Positions 7,730 through 16,404 of a stretch of 64,000 bases of DNA are shown here, piece by piece. The notes under the pieces are model-generated. The model had not been told where the DNA came from, ran no database searches, and saw only the letters and a list, made by a program, of their open reading frames with translations. This DNA is from Opitutaceae bacterium EW11. Lineage in GTDB: Bacteria > Verrucomicrobiota > Verrucomicrobiia > Opitutales > Opitutaceae. The DNA lies in the NCBI GenBank assembly GCA_003054665.1, contig QAYY01000020.1:105749-169748 (forward strand), read 5' to 3'. Numbering within the stretch: position 1 is the stretch's first letter; the number at the start of each line of letters is the position of its first letter. The position numbers were made by a program, and so were the translations under genes.

Positions 7730-8770
7730 ATGGACTATCGAAATCTAGGCAGATCGGGATTGAAGGTGCCGGCGCTCAGCCTCGGCACGGCGACCTTCGG
7801 AGGAACAGGAGATTTCTTCGGAGCCTGGGGTTCCACCGGTGTGGAGGAAGCGTCCCGCCTGGTGGACATCTCGCTCGAGGCGGGCGTCAACCTGTTCGAT
7901 TCGGCCGACGTCTACTCCGACGGCCGCGCCGAGGAAGTGCTGGGAAAGGCGATACGCGGGAAACGGGATCGCGTGCTGATCTCGACCAAAGGCGCCCTGC
8001 GCGTCGGGCTGGGCCCGAACGACGCCGGCACGTCGCGGTTCCATCTCGTCCGGGCCGTCGAAGCCAGCCTTCGCCGTCTCGGCACCGACTACATCGATCT
8101 GTATCAGCCGCACGGATTCGATGCGTCGACGCCCGTCGAGGAGACGCTCCAAGCCCTCGACGAACTGGTTCGATCCGGCAAGATCCGGTACCTGGGCGCA
8201 TCGAACTTCTCCGGGTGGCAGTTGATGAAGTCGCTCGCGTATTCCGACCGCCACGGTCTGGCCCGGTATGTCGCGCACCAGAGCTACTATTCCCTCGTCG
8301 GCCGCGACTACGAATGGGAGCTGATGCCGCTGGGGCTCGATCAGGGCGTGGGAGCCGTGGTCTGGAGCCCGCTCGGCTGGGGACGGCTGACCGGAAAAAT
8401 CCGCCGCGGACAACCCCCGCCGAAGCACAGCCGGCTCCAGACCAAGCTCGTCGTGGACCTGGGTCCCCAGGTCGACGACGAACGCCTGTACCGCGTGATC
8501 GACGCCCTCGATGCGATCTCGGCCGAAACCGGCAAGACCGTTCCCCAGGTGGCGATCAACTGGCTGCTCCAGCGCCCCACGGTCTCCACCGTGATCATCG
8601 GCGCCCGCGACGAAGAGCAGCTCCGGCAGAATCTCGGCGCCGCCGGATGGACGCTCGACCGCGACCAAATCGCACGACTCGACGCCGCGAGCGCCACACC
8701 GAAGCCCTGGCCGTATTACCCGTATTGGGGAGAGAGCGGCTTTCACGAATTGAACCCGCCCCCGGTATGA
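7730..8770 (+). CDS. Aldo/keto reductase (voltage-gated K+ channel beta-subunit-like group)
   Basis: This 346-residue NADPH-dependent oxidoreductase reduces aldehydes or sugars; the substrate is unknown. It starts MDYRNLGRSGLKVPALSLGT, typical of the family. The catalytic tetrad is visible: Asp and Tyr in FDSADVYSDG, Lys in LISTKGA, and His in LYQPHGF. The cofactor-binding end includes VSTVIIGARDEEQL. The open frame extends upstream to 7637, but the conserved N-terminus fixes the ATG at 7730. It follows the AraC regulator and is convergent with the M56 gene, with only 24 bases between the stops. Confidence 0.93.
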   Translation: MDYRNLGRSGLKVPALSLGTATFGGTGDFFGAWGSTGVEEASRLVDISLEAGVNLFDSADVYSDGRAEEVLGKAIRGKRDRVLISTKGALRVGLGPNDAGTSRFHLVRAVEASLRRLGTDYIDLYQPHGFDASTPVEETLQALDELVRSGKIRYLGASNFSGWQLMKSLAYSDRHGLARYVAHQSYYSLVGRDYEWELMPLGLDQGVGAVVWSPLGWGRLTGKIRRGQPPPKHSRLQTKLVVDLGPQVDDERLYRVIDALDAISAETGKTVPQVAINWLLQRPTVSTVIIGARDEEQLRQNLGAAGWTLDRDQIARLDAASATPKPWPYYPYWGESGFHELNPPPV

Positions 8771-8794
8771 GCAGCCTGTGCCCGGCGTACCCGG

Positions 8795-10383
8795 TCAACT
8801 TTGATCGAAACCCAGATTCTCCGGGACGCGTTTCGCGGGGCGCGTCGGCATCTTGGTTGTCGGCACGGTCTGATCGACGATCTCGAATTTGGGGTCGTTG
8901 AACCAAGCCTGCCCTTCGCCCGCGATGAAGAATCCGAAGTAAATCCCCTCGGCCTCGTTCGGTACGTCGAGGACCACGGCGTAATTCTTCCAGTCGGTCG
9001 TTCCCTTGGGCGCACGACCTTGAAGATTGTCGAATGCCAGCACGCGCGAACCCAGTCCGCTCAGCCCGTCGACGCGCATCCAGACGTTTGCGGAGCGCTC
9101 GATGGCCTCGGTCTTGATCCAGGCGCTGAACCGGACGCGTTTGCCCCGGTAATCCTCGGCCGAAATGCTCTGCATGAAGCCGCCGAAGCCGGGCGCGTCG
9201 GGCACGATGGACTTGATATAAGCGCTCACCGGTTTCACGTGCGGCTGCGAGCGATCGAGTCCGACGGCGTACCCTTCCGCTCTTTCTCCGTTCTTCTGCC
9301 ATCCAGCCGGCGCCGAGGTGGTCACGGTGTCGCCGACCGTCGACGGCTTCGGCGTATCTGCCGCACGTGCCGGCCGCGTCAGCGCGAGCACGGCGACTAT
9401 TGCCAGCAACCCTGATCCCGCCACCACCGACCACGAGGTCGAGGTCCGATATTTGGCTATCATCTGAATTCTCCTTTTGAGTTGTTGTTTGTTTTCGAAG
9501 ATCCCGACGGCTGCCGGAGATCCGCCTTGTCCGCCGACGACTCCCAGGACCTTCAGGAGAGCGGCACCGTACGCGCACGCCTCTGCAGAAGGCGCGCGGC
9601 GCATGACAAATTCGTCGCAGGCATGCTCACAATCGAGCCGGGCCGCCCGGGCGCCCAGCCAGACGAGCGGGTTGAACCAGTGGACGATTCGCGCCCACTC
9701 GAGCAGGCCGAGCGCCCAGGCATCCCGGCGCTTCCAGTGGCCCAGCTCGTGACGAAGAACCCAGTGAAGTTCTTCGTCGGATACCGCTCCTGCGAAGCCC
9801 GCCGGAATCAGGATCCGGGGCGCCCACGTTCCGGCCACGGCAGGGGCGGAGACACCCGAGGAGACCACCAGCGGCACCTCGCTCCGAATCGACAATTCGG
9901 ATTTAACCCGCGCCAACGCCCGCATCAGCCGATTCTCAGGGAGCATTCTTCCCCTCGCGACGCTCCGCCAGAAAACGGCGATCTTCGCCGCCCGAAGGCA
10001 CGCCAGAACCAGGACTCCGCCCATCCACGCCCAGCCGAGCACCGCGCCAGGTGTGGCTCGCAGTGGAAGCGGGCCAGGCCGCGCGGCCACCTCGTTGGCA
10101 AAAGAAAGCGACTCATCGGGACCCGCTGCCCCGTCGCCCACGCCCGGCATCTTCGTCGCGACAGACCGGCTCTTCGTCACGGCACTCCGAGCGGGCTCCA
10201 GGCGACTCGCACGGACACGGGGACGATCAGGGCCAGTCCAAGCAGCACCCACGCGACAAACAGCATGCGCGCCGGTATGGATCGTCCCACGACACGACGC
10301 ACCAGAAGCAGCAGGAGAATCATCACGCCGCCGCGCAGCGAGGCGGACAGGAACGCACCGGCAAGCACATGAAAGACGTTCAC
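8795..10383 (-). CDS. M56-family (BlaR1-like) membrane metallopeptidase with C-terminal sensor-like domain; frameshift near 10180-10200
   Basis: The gene starts at a GTG (10383) that overlaps the blaI stop as GTGA. The first frame encodes VNVFHVLAGAFLSASLRGG and further membrane helices, then meets a TGA at 10177-10179. The adjacent frame continues the protein without interruption to 8795. Restoring one base near 10180-10200 gives about 529 residues. The zinc motif HELGH lies near residue 212, the Glu-type helix (LDCEHACDEFVMRR) follows, and a last helix is near 320-340. The remaining about 185 residues form a soluble jelly-roll-like domain (YRGKRVRFSAWIKTE, TTDWKNYAVVLDVP, IYFGFFIAGEGQAWF). 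Family knowledge: M56 proteins sense a signal outside and cleave the BlaI repressor inside. The frameshift may be a real mutation or a sequence error. Confidence 0.8.
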
Positions 10384-10757
10384 CGCCGGCCTTTCTTCGC
10401 CTTGAGAATGGCCTCGAGCTCCGCGATTTCGTCGCGGCTGAGATCGGCACGTTCGCAGAAATGGACAACGAGCGATCCCGCGGCGCCCTGGAAAACGCGC
10501 TGCAGAAACGAGTCGCCTTCGGCTTCGACGCACTCCTCGCGCTTGAGCAACGGCCGGTAAACGTTGGCTTTTCCCTCGCGCTCCACGCCGAGCACCCCTT
10601 TCTCGACCAACCTGGCCAAAAACGTATTCACCGTTTTCAGCTTCCACTCCCGTTCCGGAGGCAGGGCGGAAAACACTTCGGACGCGGCGATCGGGTGTTT
10701 CGACCAGACCACGTTCATCACTTCCCACTCCGCACTCGATATTCTCGGCGATTCCAT
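10380..10757 (-). CDS. BlaI/MecI/CopY-family repressor
   Basis: This 125-residue winged-helix repressor begins MESPRISSAEWEVMNVVWS. The recognition helix is within KLKTVNTFLARLVEKGVLGV, and a C-terminal dimerisation helix contains LSRDEIAELEAIL. BlaI proteins bind TACA/TGTA dyads and are inactivated by cleavage by the M56 partner. Two such dyads lie directly upstream (10759-10800), and the M56 gene overlaps its stop codon. Whether it controls beta-lactamase is doubtful, because no such gene is nearby. Autoregulation of the pair, and perhaps of the divergent region, is inferred. Confidence 0.93.
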   Translation of the reverse strand: MESPRISSAEWEVMNVVWSKHPIAASEVFSALPPEREWKLKTVNTFLARLVEKGVLGVEREGKANVYRPLLKREECVEAEGDSFLQRVFQGAAGSLVVHFCERADLSRDEIAELEAILKAKKGRR

Positions 10758-10758
10758 G

Positions 10759-10800
10759 TCCTACAAATGTAGGAGGAGACATGTCCTACACTTGTAGGAC
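10759..10800 (-). promoter_or_regulatory. Tandem BlaI-type operators
   Basis: Two dyads carry the BlaI/MecI core TACAnnTGTA. The first is TCCTACAAATGTAGGA (10759-10774) and the second is GTCCTACACTTGTAGGAC (10783-10800, perfect). Their starts are about 25 bases apart and they abut the blaI start codon. This is the arrangement expected for an autoregulated blaI operon. Confidence 0.88.
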
Positions 10801-10855
10801 GTCAAGGCCGAATCTGGTTCTTTCACCCAGACGTAGCACGCCAACGCCCAGCTTC

Positions 10856-11740
10856 TCAGCCGCGGCGGTCTTTGAAGGTCAGTTCGGCGATGCCGCTTTT
10901 GTCGAGGTGACCCAGCCCGACGGCCGTCATCCGGTCGTACTGGAGTTTCGTCGCGGCGGAGAGGGGCAGCTGAAGTCCGGCTTGCGCGCCCAAGGTCCAG
11001 GCGATGCCGGAATCCTTCGCGGCATGCGCGGCGGAGAAGTAGCAGTCGTGCGAGCGGTTCTGCATGTCTTCTCCGTCGGTCTTGAGCACCTGCGAAGCTG
11101 CGCCCGTTTCGGCGAAAACCTCGCGCAACATCGTCAGGTCCAGGCCGAGCGCGCTTCCCAAGCCGAGCCCTTCCGCGAGCGCAGCGGTGTTGATATTCAT
11201 GACCAGATTGACCAGCGCCTTCACCTGCGCCGCGCTGCCGGAGGGGCCGATGTAGCGCAGCGAAGAGCTGAGCTTCTCCAGAATCGGGCGAACGGCCTGG
11301 AAGGAGGACTCCTCTCCTGCACACATGAGGTAGAGCGTTCCGGCGCGGGCCTGCGGAATCGACGACGCCATGCACGCCTCGATCGCCTCGGCGCCAGCCG
11401 TGCGGGCCCGGCGCTGCGCCTCGACGTGCACCGCGGGGGTGAGCGTGGCGCAATTCACGAAACGTTTTCCGCGCGCCCCCTGGAGCAGCGAATCGCCGGC
11501 TTCGGCAAACACCGCCAGCTGGGCCGCGTCGTCGGAGACCACCGTGAAGATCACGTCGGCCGCCGCGGTGACCTCGGCGAGCCGCGTCGCCGCTTTCACG
11601 TCGAGTTCCCGGGCGAGCGCCTCGGCGGTCGGCGCATGCGCGTCGTACACCGCCACGATGGCGTAACCCGATTCGGCCAGCCGACGTGCCATGTTGGCGC
11701 CCATTCGGCCGACCCCGACGAAAGCGATTCGCTGATTCAT
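10856..11740 (-). CDS. NAD(P)-dependent beta-hydroxyacid dehydrogenase (3-hydroxyisobutyrate dehydrogenase family)
   Basis: This 294-residue protein has an N-terminal Rossmann fold starting MNQRIAFVGVGRMGANMARR. The helical domain contains KALVNLVMNINTAALAEGLG, with the conserved catalytic Lys and Asn. The substrate-binding signature usually written PVSGG-GA-GTL is degenerate here (ACMASSIPQARAGTLYLMCAG), so the substrate may differ from 3-hydroxyisobutyrate, tartronate semialdehyde or glyoxylate. The ATG at 11740 is fixed by the Rossmann motif although the frame is open to 12274. It lies between the blaI operators and a divergent molybdenum hydroxylase operon and seems monocistronic. Confidence 0.88.
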   Translation of the reverse strand: MNQRIAFVGVGRMGANMARRLAESGYAIVAVYDAHAPTAEALARELDVKAATRLAEVTAAADVIFTVVSDDAAQLAVFAEAGDSLLQGARGKRFVNCATLTPAVHVEAQRRARTAGAEAIEACMASSIPQARAGTLYLMCAGEESSFQAVRPILEKLSSSLRYIGPSGSAAQVKALVNLVMNINTAALAEGLGLGSALGLDLTMLREVFAETGAASQVLKTDGEDMQNRSHDCYFSAAHAAKDSGIAWTLGAQAGLQLPLSAATKLQYDRMTAVGLGHLDKSGIAELTFKDRRG

Positions 11741-12139
11741 GCGCGCAATGAGCACGGAAAGACGGGAAACGAAAGCGGTCGGGCAGTTCTCCGGCGTTTT
11801 TTCCCCTCGTTCAGTGTCGTTCCGGCAGGTGAGGGGCCGCCGCCGCGACGGTGCCGGCGCCTCTCCTTCTGTACCCAAACCTCCCCTACAGACGTCGCCG
11901 GCCTCCCCACGCTTTGCCTCTGGGCCGCAGCAGCAACGACGCTGCTGGCCGCTTGGCCATAAGCACGCTTCCACGAGGGCGCGAACCGTGCTTCTACGCG
12001 CGGGACAGCCCCCCGATCCCGGCCTGGAATATTGCCCCGCCGGCTGCGGGGGCCATGATCCGCAGCGATGCGCGCGACGAGCCGATCCCGGCAAACCGCG
12101 TTCCGCGCAGGATCCCCTCCCCGTCAACCCAGACACGCC
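11741..12139. other. 399-bp divergent intergenic region without a recognisable feature
   Basis: The gap separates the divergent dehydrogenase and ferredoxin-subunit genes and must hold both promoters. I see no convincing -35/-10 pair, no strong hairpin with a T run, and none of the repeat families found elsewhere in the window. A run TTTTTTCCCC occurs near 11797-11806. Confidence 0.5.
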
Positions 12140-12619
12140 ATGGCGGAATCGATTGCATTCACTCTCAACGGCAAAGCCGTTCGCGTTAACGTCGCCCGCG
12201 ATCGGACCCTGCTCTGGGTCCTCCGCACGGAGCTCGGACTGACCGGAGCCAAGTTCGGCTGCGGCGAAGGGCACTGCGGCTGCTGCTCCGTGCTCGTCGG
12301 GAAAAAGTCCGTGCGCTCGTGCAACGTTTTCATCGGCGACGTCGAGGGCAAGGACGTCGTCACGATCGAGGGCCTAGCGAAAGACGGAGAACTCCACCCG
12401 CTGCAGAAGGCGTTCATGGCAAACGACGCCCTCCAGTGCGGGTTCTGCACGCCCGGCATGATCCTCACCGCGTTCAGTCTGCTGCGCGACAATCCCCAGC
12501 CCACGCGCCAGCAAATCGTCGACGGCATGGAGCAGAACCTCTGCCGCTGCGGAGCCCACGCACGGATTGTCAAAGCCGTCGAAACCGCCGCCGCCGAAAT
12601 GAAAGGAGGCGGCCAATGA
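12140..12619 (+). CDS. (2Fe-2S) subunit of a xanthine oxidase-family molybdenum hydroxylase (IorA/CoxS-like)
   Basis: This 159-residue electron-transfer subunit binds two [2Fe-2S] clusters. The plant-type cluster motif CGEGHCGCC lies near residue 42 with a fourth Cys at about 66. The second cluster uses CGFCTPG and CRCG toward the C-terminus. It would pass electrons from the molybdenum subunit encoded immediately downstream. The ATG at 12140 directly precedes the domain; the frame is open from 12068. The stop overlaps the next start (ATGA), so the two are translationally coupled. Two-subunit arrangement without a separate FAD protein resembles isoquinoline 1-oxidoreductase or periplasmic aldehyde oxidoreductases. 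Confidence 0.93.
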   Translation: MAESIAFTLNGKAVRVNVARDRTLLWVLRTELGLTGAKFGCGEGHCGCCSVLVGKKSVRSCNVFIGDVEGKDVVTIEGLAKDGELHPLQKAFMANDALQCGFCTPGMILTAFSLLRDNPQPTRQQIVDGMEQNLCRCGAHARIVKAVETAAAEMKGGGQ

Positions 12620-14811
12620 ACTCGCCGATTTCGTCCGATTCCGAAGCCGCCGCGTCACCGACGTCCGGCGTCGCCCCCCTCCTGAGCCGTCGCGACTTTC
12701 TGCAGCGCATGGCGACGGGCATCGTCGTCGTAGTCGCCCTGCGCGACGCGGAGCTTTTCGGAGCCGAAGAACCGACCCGCCCGGTCGCGAATCGGCAGGG
12801 CCTGCCCACGGACTTCAACGCCTTCCTCCGCATCGGCGAGGATGGGCGGATCACGTGTTTCACGGGCAAGATCGAGATGGGCCAGGGCCCGATCACGTCG
12901 TTGCCCCAAATGCTCGCCGACGAACTCGAGGCGCCGATCGACGCCATCGACATCGTGATGGGCGACACCGAGCTCTGCCCCTATGACGCGGGGACCTGGG
13001 GTTCGCTCACCACCCGGGCTTTCGGACCGGCGTGGCGGGCCGCCGCGGCGGAAGCCAAGCTCGTTTTGATCGAACTCGCCTCGGAGGCGCTCGGCGTGCC
13101 CGTCGCGCAACTCGTGGCGAAGGATGGCGCCGTCTTCGACCCGAAAAACCCGAGCCGCCGCAAGACGTACGGCCAGTTGTCCCAAGGCAAACGCATCGAG
13201 CGAAAGGTCACGGTGAAGCCCACGCTCAAGGAGCCGTCGCAGTTCGCGATCATGGGCAAGCCGATGCTCCGGCGCGACGCGCGGGAGAAAGTGACGGGGC
13301 AGGCGAAATACTCCGGCGACATCCGGCTTCCGGGCATGCTCTACGCGAGGATCCTGCACCCGCCGGCGCACGGGGCCAAACGGATCAGCCTGGATACAAG
13401 CGCGGCGAAACAGATTCCCGGCGCGATCGTGCTGGTAGACGGCGATCTCGTCGCGGTCCTGCACGAGCTTCCCGACATCGCCGAATCCGCCCTGGGCGAA
13501 ATCAAGGCCGAGTGGGATCTCCCCAAGACCGGCGTGAACGACCGGACCATTTTCGATCACCTGCTGAAGACCGCCGCACCGGGCCGCGTGGTGAAGAAAG
13601 ACGGCGACCTCGAGACCGGCCGCAAGCAGGCCAAGCGCATCCTCGCGGCGAATTACCTGAACGGATACGTCGCCCACGCGCCGATCGAGACGCACACGGC
13701 GCTGGCTTCGTTTGAGAACGGCAAGATGACAGTCTGGGCGTCCACCCAGAGTCCGTTCGGCGCCCAACGCGAAATCTCCCAAACACTCGGGCTTCCGCTG
13801 GAAAAGGTGCGCGTGATCACGCCCTTTGTCGGCGGAGGATTCGGCGGAAAAGCGGCCAACGGCCAGGCTGTCGAGGCGGCTCGCCTGGCCCGGCTCGCGG
13901 GAAAACCGGTGCAGGTGATGTGGACGCGGGAGGAGGAGTTCTTCAACGACACGTTCCGCCCTGCGGCCGTGGTGAAGATCGAGGCGGGTCTCGACGACGC
14001 GGGGCGGATCGCGTTCTGGGACTTCGACGAGTATTTCGCGAGCGAGCGCGGAGCGGATCATTTCTACGACATCCCGCATCACCGCACGCAGACGCACACC
14101 AACGGCCCGACGGGCGCCCCGGGGACCCATCCGTTCGCGACCGGCGCGTGGCGCGCTCCGGGGAACAACACCAATTCGTTCGCCCGCGAGTCCCATATCG
14201 ACGCCCTTGCGATCGCGGCGGGCATGGACCCGGTGGAGTTCCGCCTCAAGCACCTGGAAGACGAGCGCATGATCCGTGTGTTGAAAGCGGCGGCCGAACG
14301 CTTCGGGTGGAAACCGGCGGTCGGCCCGAGCGGTCGCGGTTACGGCGTGGCGTGCGGCATCGACGCCGGGAGTTACGTGGCGGCCATTGCCGAGGTGGAG
14401 GTCGACCGGACCAAGGGCACCGTCCAGGTGAAGCGCGTGGTCTGCGCGCAGGACATGGGAATCGTGATCAATCCCCAGGGCGCAACGATCCAGATGGAGA
14501 GCTGCATCACGATGGGCCTCGGCTATTGCCTCACCGAAGAGCTGCACTTCAGCGACGGCGCGATGACGGATACGAATTTCGACAGTTACGAAATCCCGCG
14601 CTTCTCCTGGATTCCCAAGATGGAGACCGTGATCGTCGAAAACAACGCCCTCGCCCCGCAGGGTGGAGGCGAACCGGCCATCGTTCTCATGGGCGGCCTG
14701 ATCGCCAACGCCGTTCACGATGCCATCGGCGCGAGACTGCTGCAGCTTCCTATGACCCCGGCCCGTATCCGCGAAGCCCTGCAGTCGGCGCCGGCGACCA
14801 AGCCGAGCTGA
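12616..14811 (+). CDS. Molybdopterin-binding catalytic subunit of a xanthine dehydrogenase-family hydroxylase (IorB-like)
   Basis: This 731-residue catalytic subunit binds molybdopterin cytosine dinucleotide and hydroxylates an aldehyde or N-heterocycle; the true substrate is unknown. A twin-arginine signal is visible (LSRRDFLQRMATG, about residues 24-36), so the enzyme is predicted to be exported folded to the periplasm with its small subunit. Family signatures are GKIEMGQGP (about 93), VGGGFGGKA (about 410), a GAWRAPGNN stretch (about 510) and GGGEPAIVLMGG near the end. GGAGG lies in front of the ATG. No cytochrome subunit, XdhC chaperone or MCD synthesis gene is adjacent. Confidence 0.92.
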   Translation: MNSPISSDSEAAASPTSGVAPLLSRRDFLQRMATGIVVVVALRDAELFGAEEPTRPVANRQGLPTDFNAFLRIGEDGRITCFTGKIEMGQGPITSLPQMLADELEAPIDAIDIVMGDTELCPYDAGTWGSLTTRAFGPAWRAAAAEAKLVLIELASEALGVPVAQLVAKDGAVFDPKNPSRRKTYGQLSQGKRIERKVTVKPTLKEPSQFAIMGKPMLRRDAREKVTGQAKYSGDIRLPGMLYARILHPPAHGAKRISLDTSAAKQIPGAIVLVDGDLVAVLHELPDIAESALGEIKAEWDLPKTGVNDRTIFDHLLKTAAPGRVVKKDGDLETGRKQAKRILAANYLNGYVAHAPIETHTALASFENGKMTVWASTQSPFGAQREISQTLGLPLEKVRVITPFVGGGFGGKAANGQAVEAARLARLAGKPVQVMWTREEEFFNDTFRPAAVVKIEAGLDDAGRIAFWDFDEYFASERGADHFYDIPHHRTQTHTNGPTGAPGTHPFATGAWRAPGNNTNSFARESHIDALAIAAGMDPVEFRLKHLEDERMIRVLKAAAERFGWKPAVGPSGRGYGVACGIDAGSYVAAIAEVEVDRTKGTVQVKRVVCAQDMGIVINPQGATIQMESCITMGLGYCLTEELHFSDGAMTDTNFDSYEIPRFSWIPKMETVIVENNALAPQGGGEPAIVLMGGLIANAVHDAIGARLLQLPMTPARIREALQSAPATKPS

Positions 14812-15025
14812 GCGAGCGCACCCCGGTCCGCTTCGCAACGAGGCCGCGGACCGCGCCGCCGCCAGGGTCCCTCGCGGAAACATGTATCCACGTTTCCCGC
14901 TCAACGGCTCCCGGCAGACGCCAGAACGCAAAACCGTGCGCCGCCTTCCTCCTTTGAACAGTCTCCAGAGTGAACGGATTATCGCTGGCCCCGCCGCGAC
15001 ATCGTTTCCTTACTGTCTTCCACCC

Positions 15026-16312
15026 ATGAAATCGCCCCTTGCACGCATCTCGACGGCGTTGCTTTCGCTCGCCCTCGCGGCGGTCGCGGCCGCCCAGGAC
15101 CTGGCGCTCACGCCCCTGAAATCCACGAGCATTTATGCCATGGGAGAGAAGGCCGGTTGGACCGTTGCTCCCGCGGCAAACGCCCCGGCGGGCGCGAAGT
15201 ACCGGTATTCCCTCAGGAAAAACGACTCCCAAGTCATCCAAACCGGAGTCATCGACGGGGCGGCCACCATCGAGGCCGTGCTGAACGAGCCGGCGATGCT
15301 CTACCTCGACATCGCGCCGGAATCGGGCGACGGCAAACACATCGCCGCCGGCGCCGCCGTGGCGCCCACGCAGCTGAAGCCGTCCACGCCGCGCCCGAAG
15401 GACTTCGATGCGTTCTGGGCGGAAAAGATCAAGATGCTCGAGGCGATCCCGGCCGAGCCGGTCGTTACCCCGGGCGACAGCGGACGCGAGGGCGTCGAGT
15501 ACGCGACGATCCGGCTCAACAATATCGCCGGCTCCCACGTCTACGGCCAGATCGCCAAGCCCGCCCGCGAAGGGAAATTCCCCGCGATGCTGATCCTGCA
15601 ATGGGCCGGCGGCCCCTATCCGCTGCAGAAGCCCTGGGTCGTGGACCGCGCCGCCGAAGGCTGGCTCACGCTCAACATCGAGGCGCACGACGTTCCCGGA
15701 AACCTGCCGCAGGAGTTCTACGACGCGCTCCCGCAGATCATCAAAGCCTACAACAGCCTCTACGACGACGACCGTGGCCGGAACTACTTTCTCCGAATGT
15801 ACCTGGGCGCGTATCGGGCGGCCGACTACCTCGCGGCGCGCCCCGACTGGAACGGGAAGATCCTCGTGGCAACCGGCACGAGCATGGGCGGCCAGCAAAG
15901 CTTCGCCGTTTCGGGCCTGCACCCAAAGATCACTCACATGATCGTCCACGTTCCCGCCGGGGCCGATTCGAACGGGGGACTGCACGGACGTCTCTCCGGA
16001 TATCCCAACTGGGACAGCAGCCGCCCGAAGGTCATGGAGACGGCGCTTTACTTCGACACCGTGAACTTCGCCTCGCGCATCAAGGCGGTGTCGCTGGTCT
16101 CGATGGGATTTCTCGACGAAGTCTGTCCTCCCGCCGGAATCTGGACGGCGTTCAACCAGATCCCCGGACGAAAGGAAGTCGTGCCGCTGCCCACCGCCGC
16201 CCACAACCACCAGTCGACGCCGGAACAGCAGCGCGCCTACACCGAACGCTCCGGCAAATGGTTCAAAGCGCTGGCGAACGGCGCGGAGCCCGACGTGCGG
16301 CCGCTCAAGTAG
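15026..16312 (+). CDS. Secreted acetylxylan esterase / cephalosporin-C deacetylase-like (AXE1 family)
   Basis: This 428-residue alpha/beta hydrolase removes acetyl groups from xylan or xylo-oligosaccharides (family knowledge). A signal peptide (MKSPLARISTALLSLALAAV, ending AAAQ) precedes an immunoglobulin-like N-terminal segment (about 25-110). The AXE1 domain begins near RPKDFDAFW. The nucleophile Ser sits in GTSMGGQQ (about 292), the acid is the Asp in FLDEVCPP (about 371), and the His is in AAHNHQ (about 396). I chose the ATG at 15026 because it starts the signal peptide; the frame is open from 14882. It is convergent with the MFS transporter and fits plant polysaccharide use. Confidence 0.88.
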   Translation: MKSPLARISTALLSLALAAVAAAQDLALTPLKSTSIYAMGEKAGWTVAPAANAPAGAKYRYSLRKNDSQVIQTGVIDGAATIEAVLNEPAMLYLDIAPESGDGKHIAAGAAVAPTQLKPSTPRPKDFDAFWAEKIKMLEAIPAEPVVTPGDSGREGVEYATIRLNNIAGSHVYGQIAKPAREGKFPAMLILQWAGGPYPLQKPWVVDRAAEGWLTLNIEAHDVPGNLPQEFYDALPQIIKAYNSLYDDDRGRNYFLRMYLGAYRAADYLAARPDWNGKILVATGTSMGGQQSFAVSGLHPKITHMIVHVPAGADSNGGLHGRLSGYPNWDSSRPKVMETALYFDTVNFASRIKAVSLVSMGFLDEVCPPAGIWTAFNQIPGRKEVVPLPTAAHNHQSTPEQQRAYTERSGKWFKALANGAEPDVRPLK

Positions 16313-16337
16313 TCTCGATCCGAGCGGGCGGCACCCA

Positions 16338-16403
16338 CCTCCGAAGCCCGACGACTTCTGATCGCCGGCCTCCGAGATCTGACGTCCGTCCTCTGGCTTC
16401 CAC
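16338..16403 (-). repeat. Heptad array A (7-bp periodic degenerate repeat)
   Basis: From 16355 to 16403 the plus strand reads as seven consecutive 7-base units: CTTCTGA, TCGCCGG, CCTCCGA, GATCTGA, CGTCCGT, CCTCTGG, CTTCCAC. On the minus strand this is the pattern NYRGANG. Two more units lie at 16338-16351 with a 3-base slip. The array fills the gap between the convergent esterase and MFS genes and runs up to the MFS stop codon. It belongs to the same degenerate family as arrays B, C and D. Confidence 0.6.
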
Positions 16404-16404
16404 G

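Noticed and set aside
10177..10240. Programmed ribosomal frameshift in the M56 gene
   Set aside because: I see no slippery heptamer and no convincing downstream hairpin at the shift point. A lost base or a sequence error is simpler.
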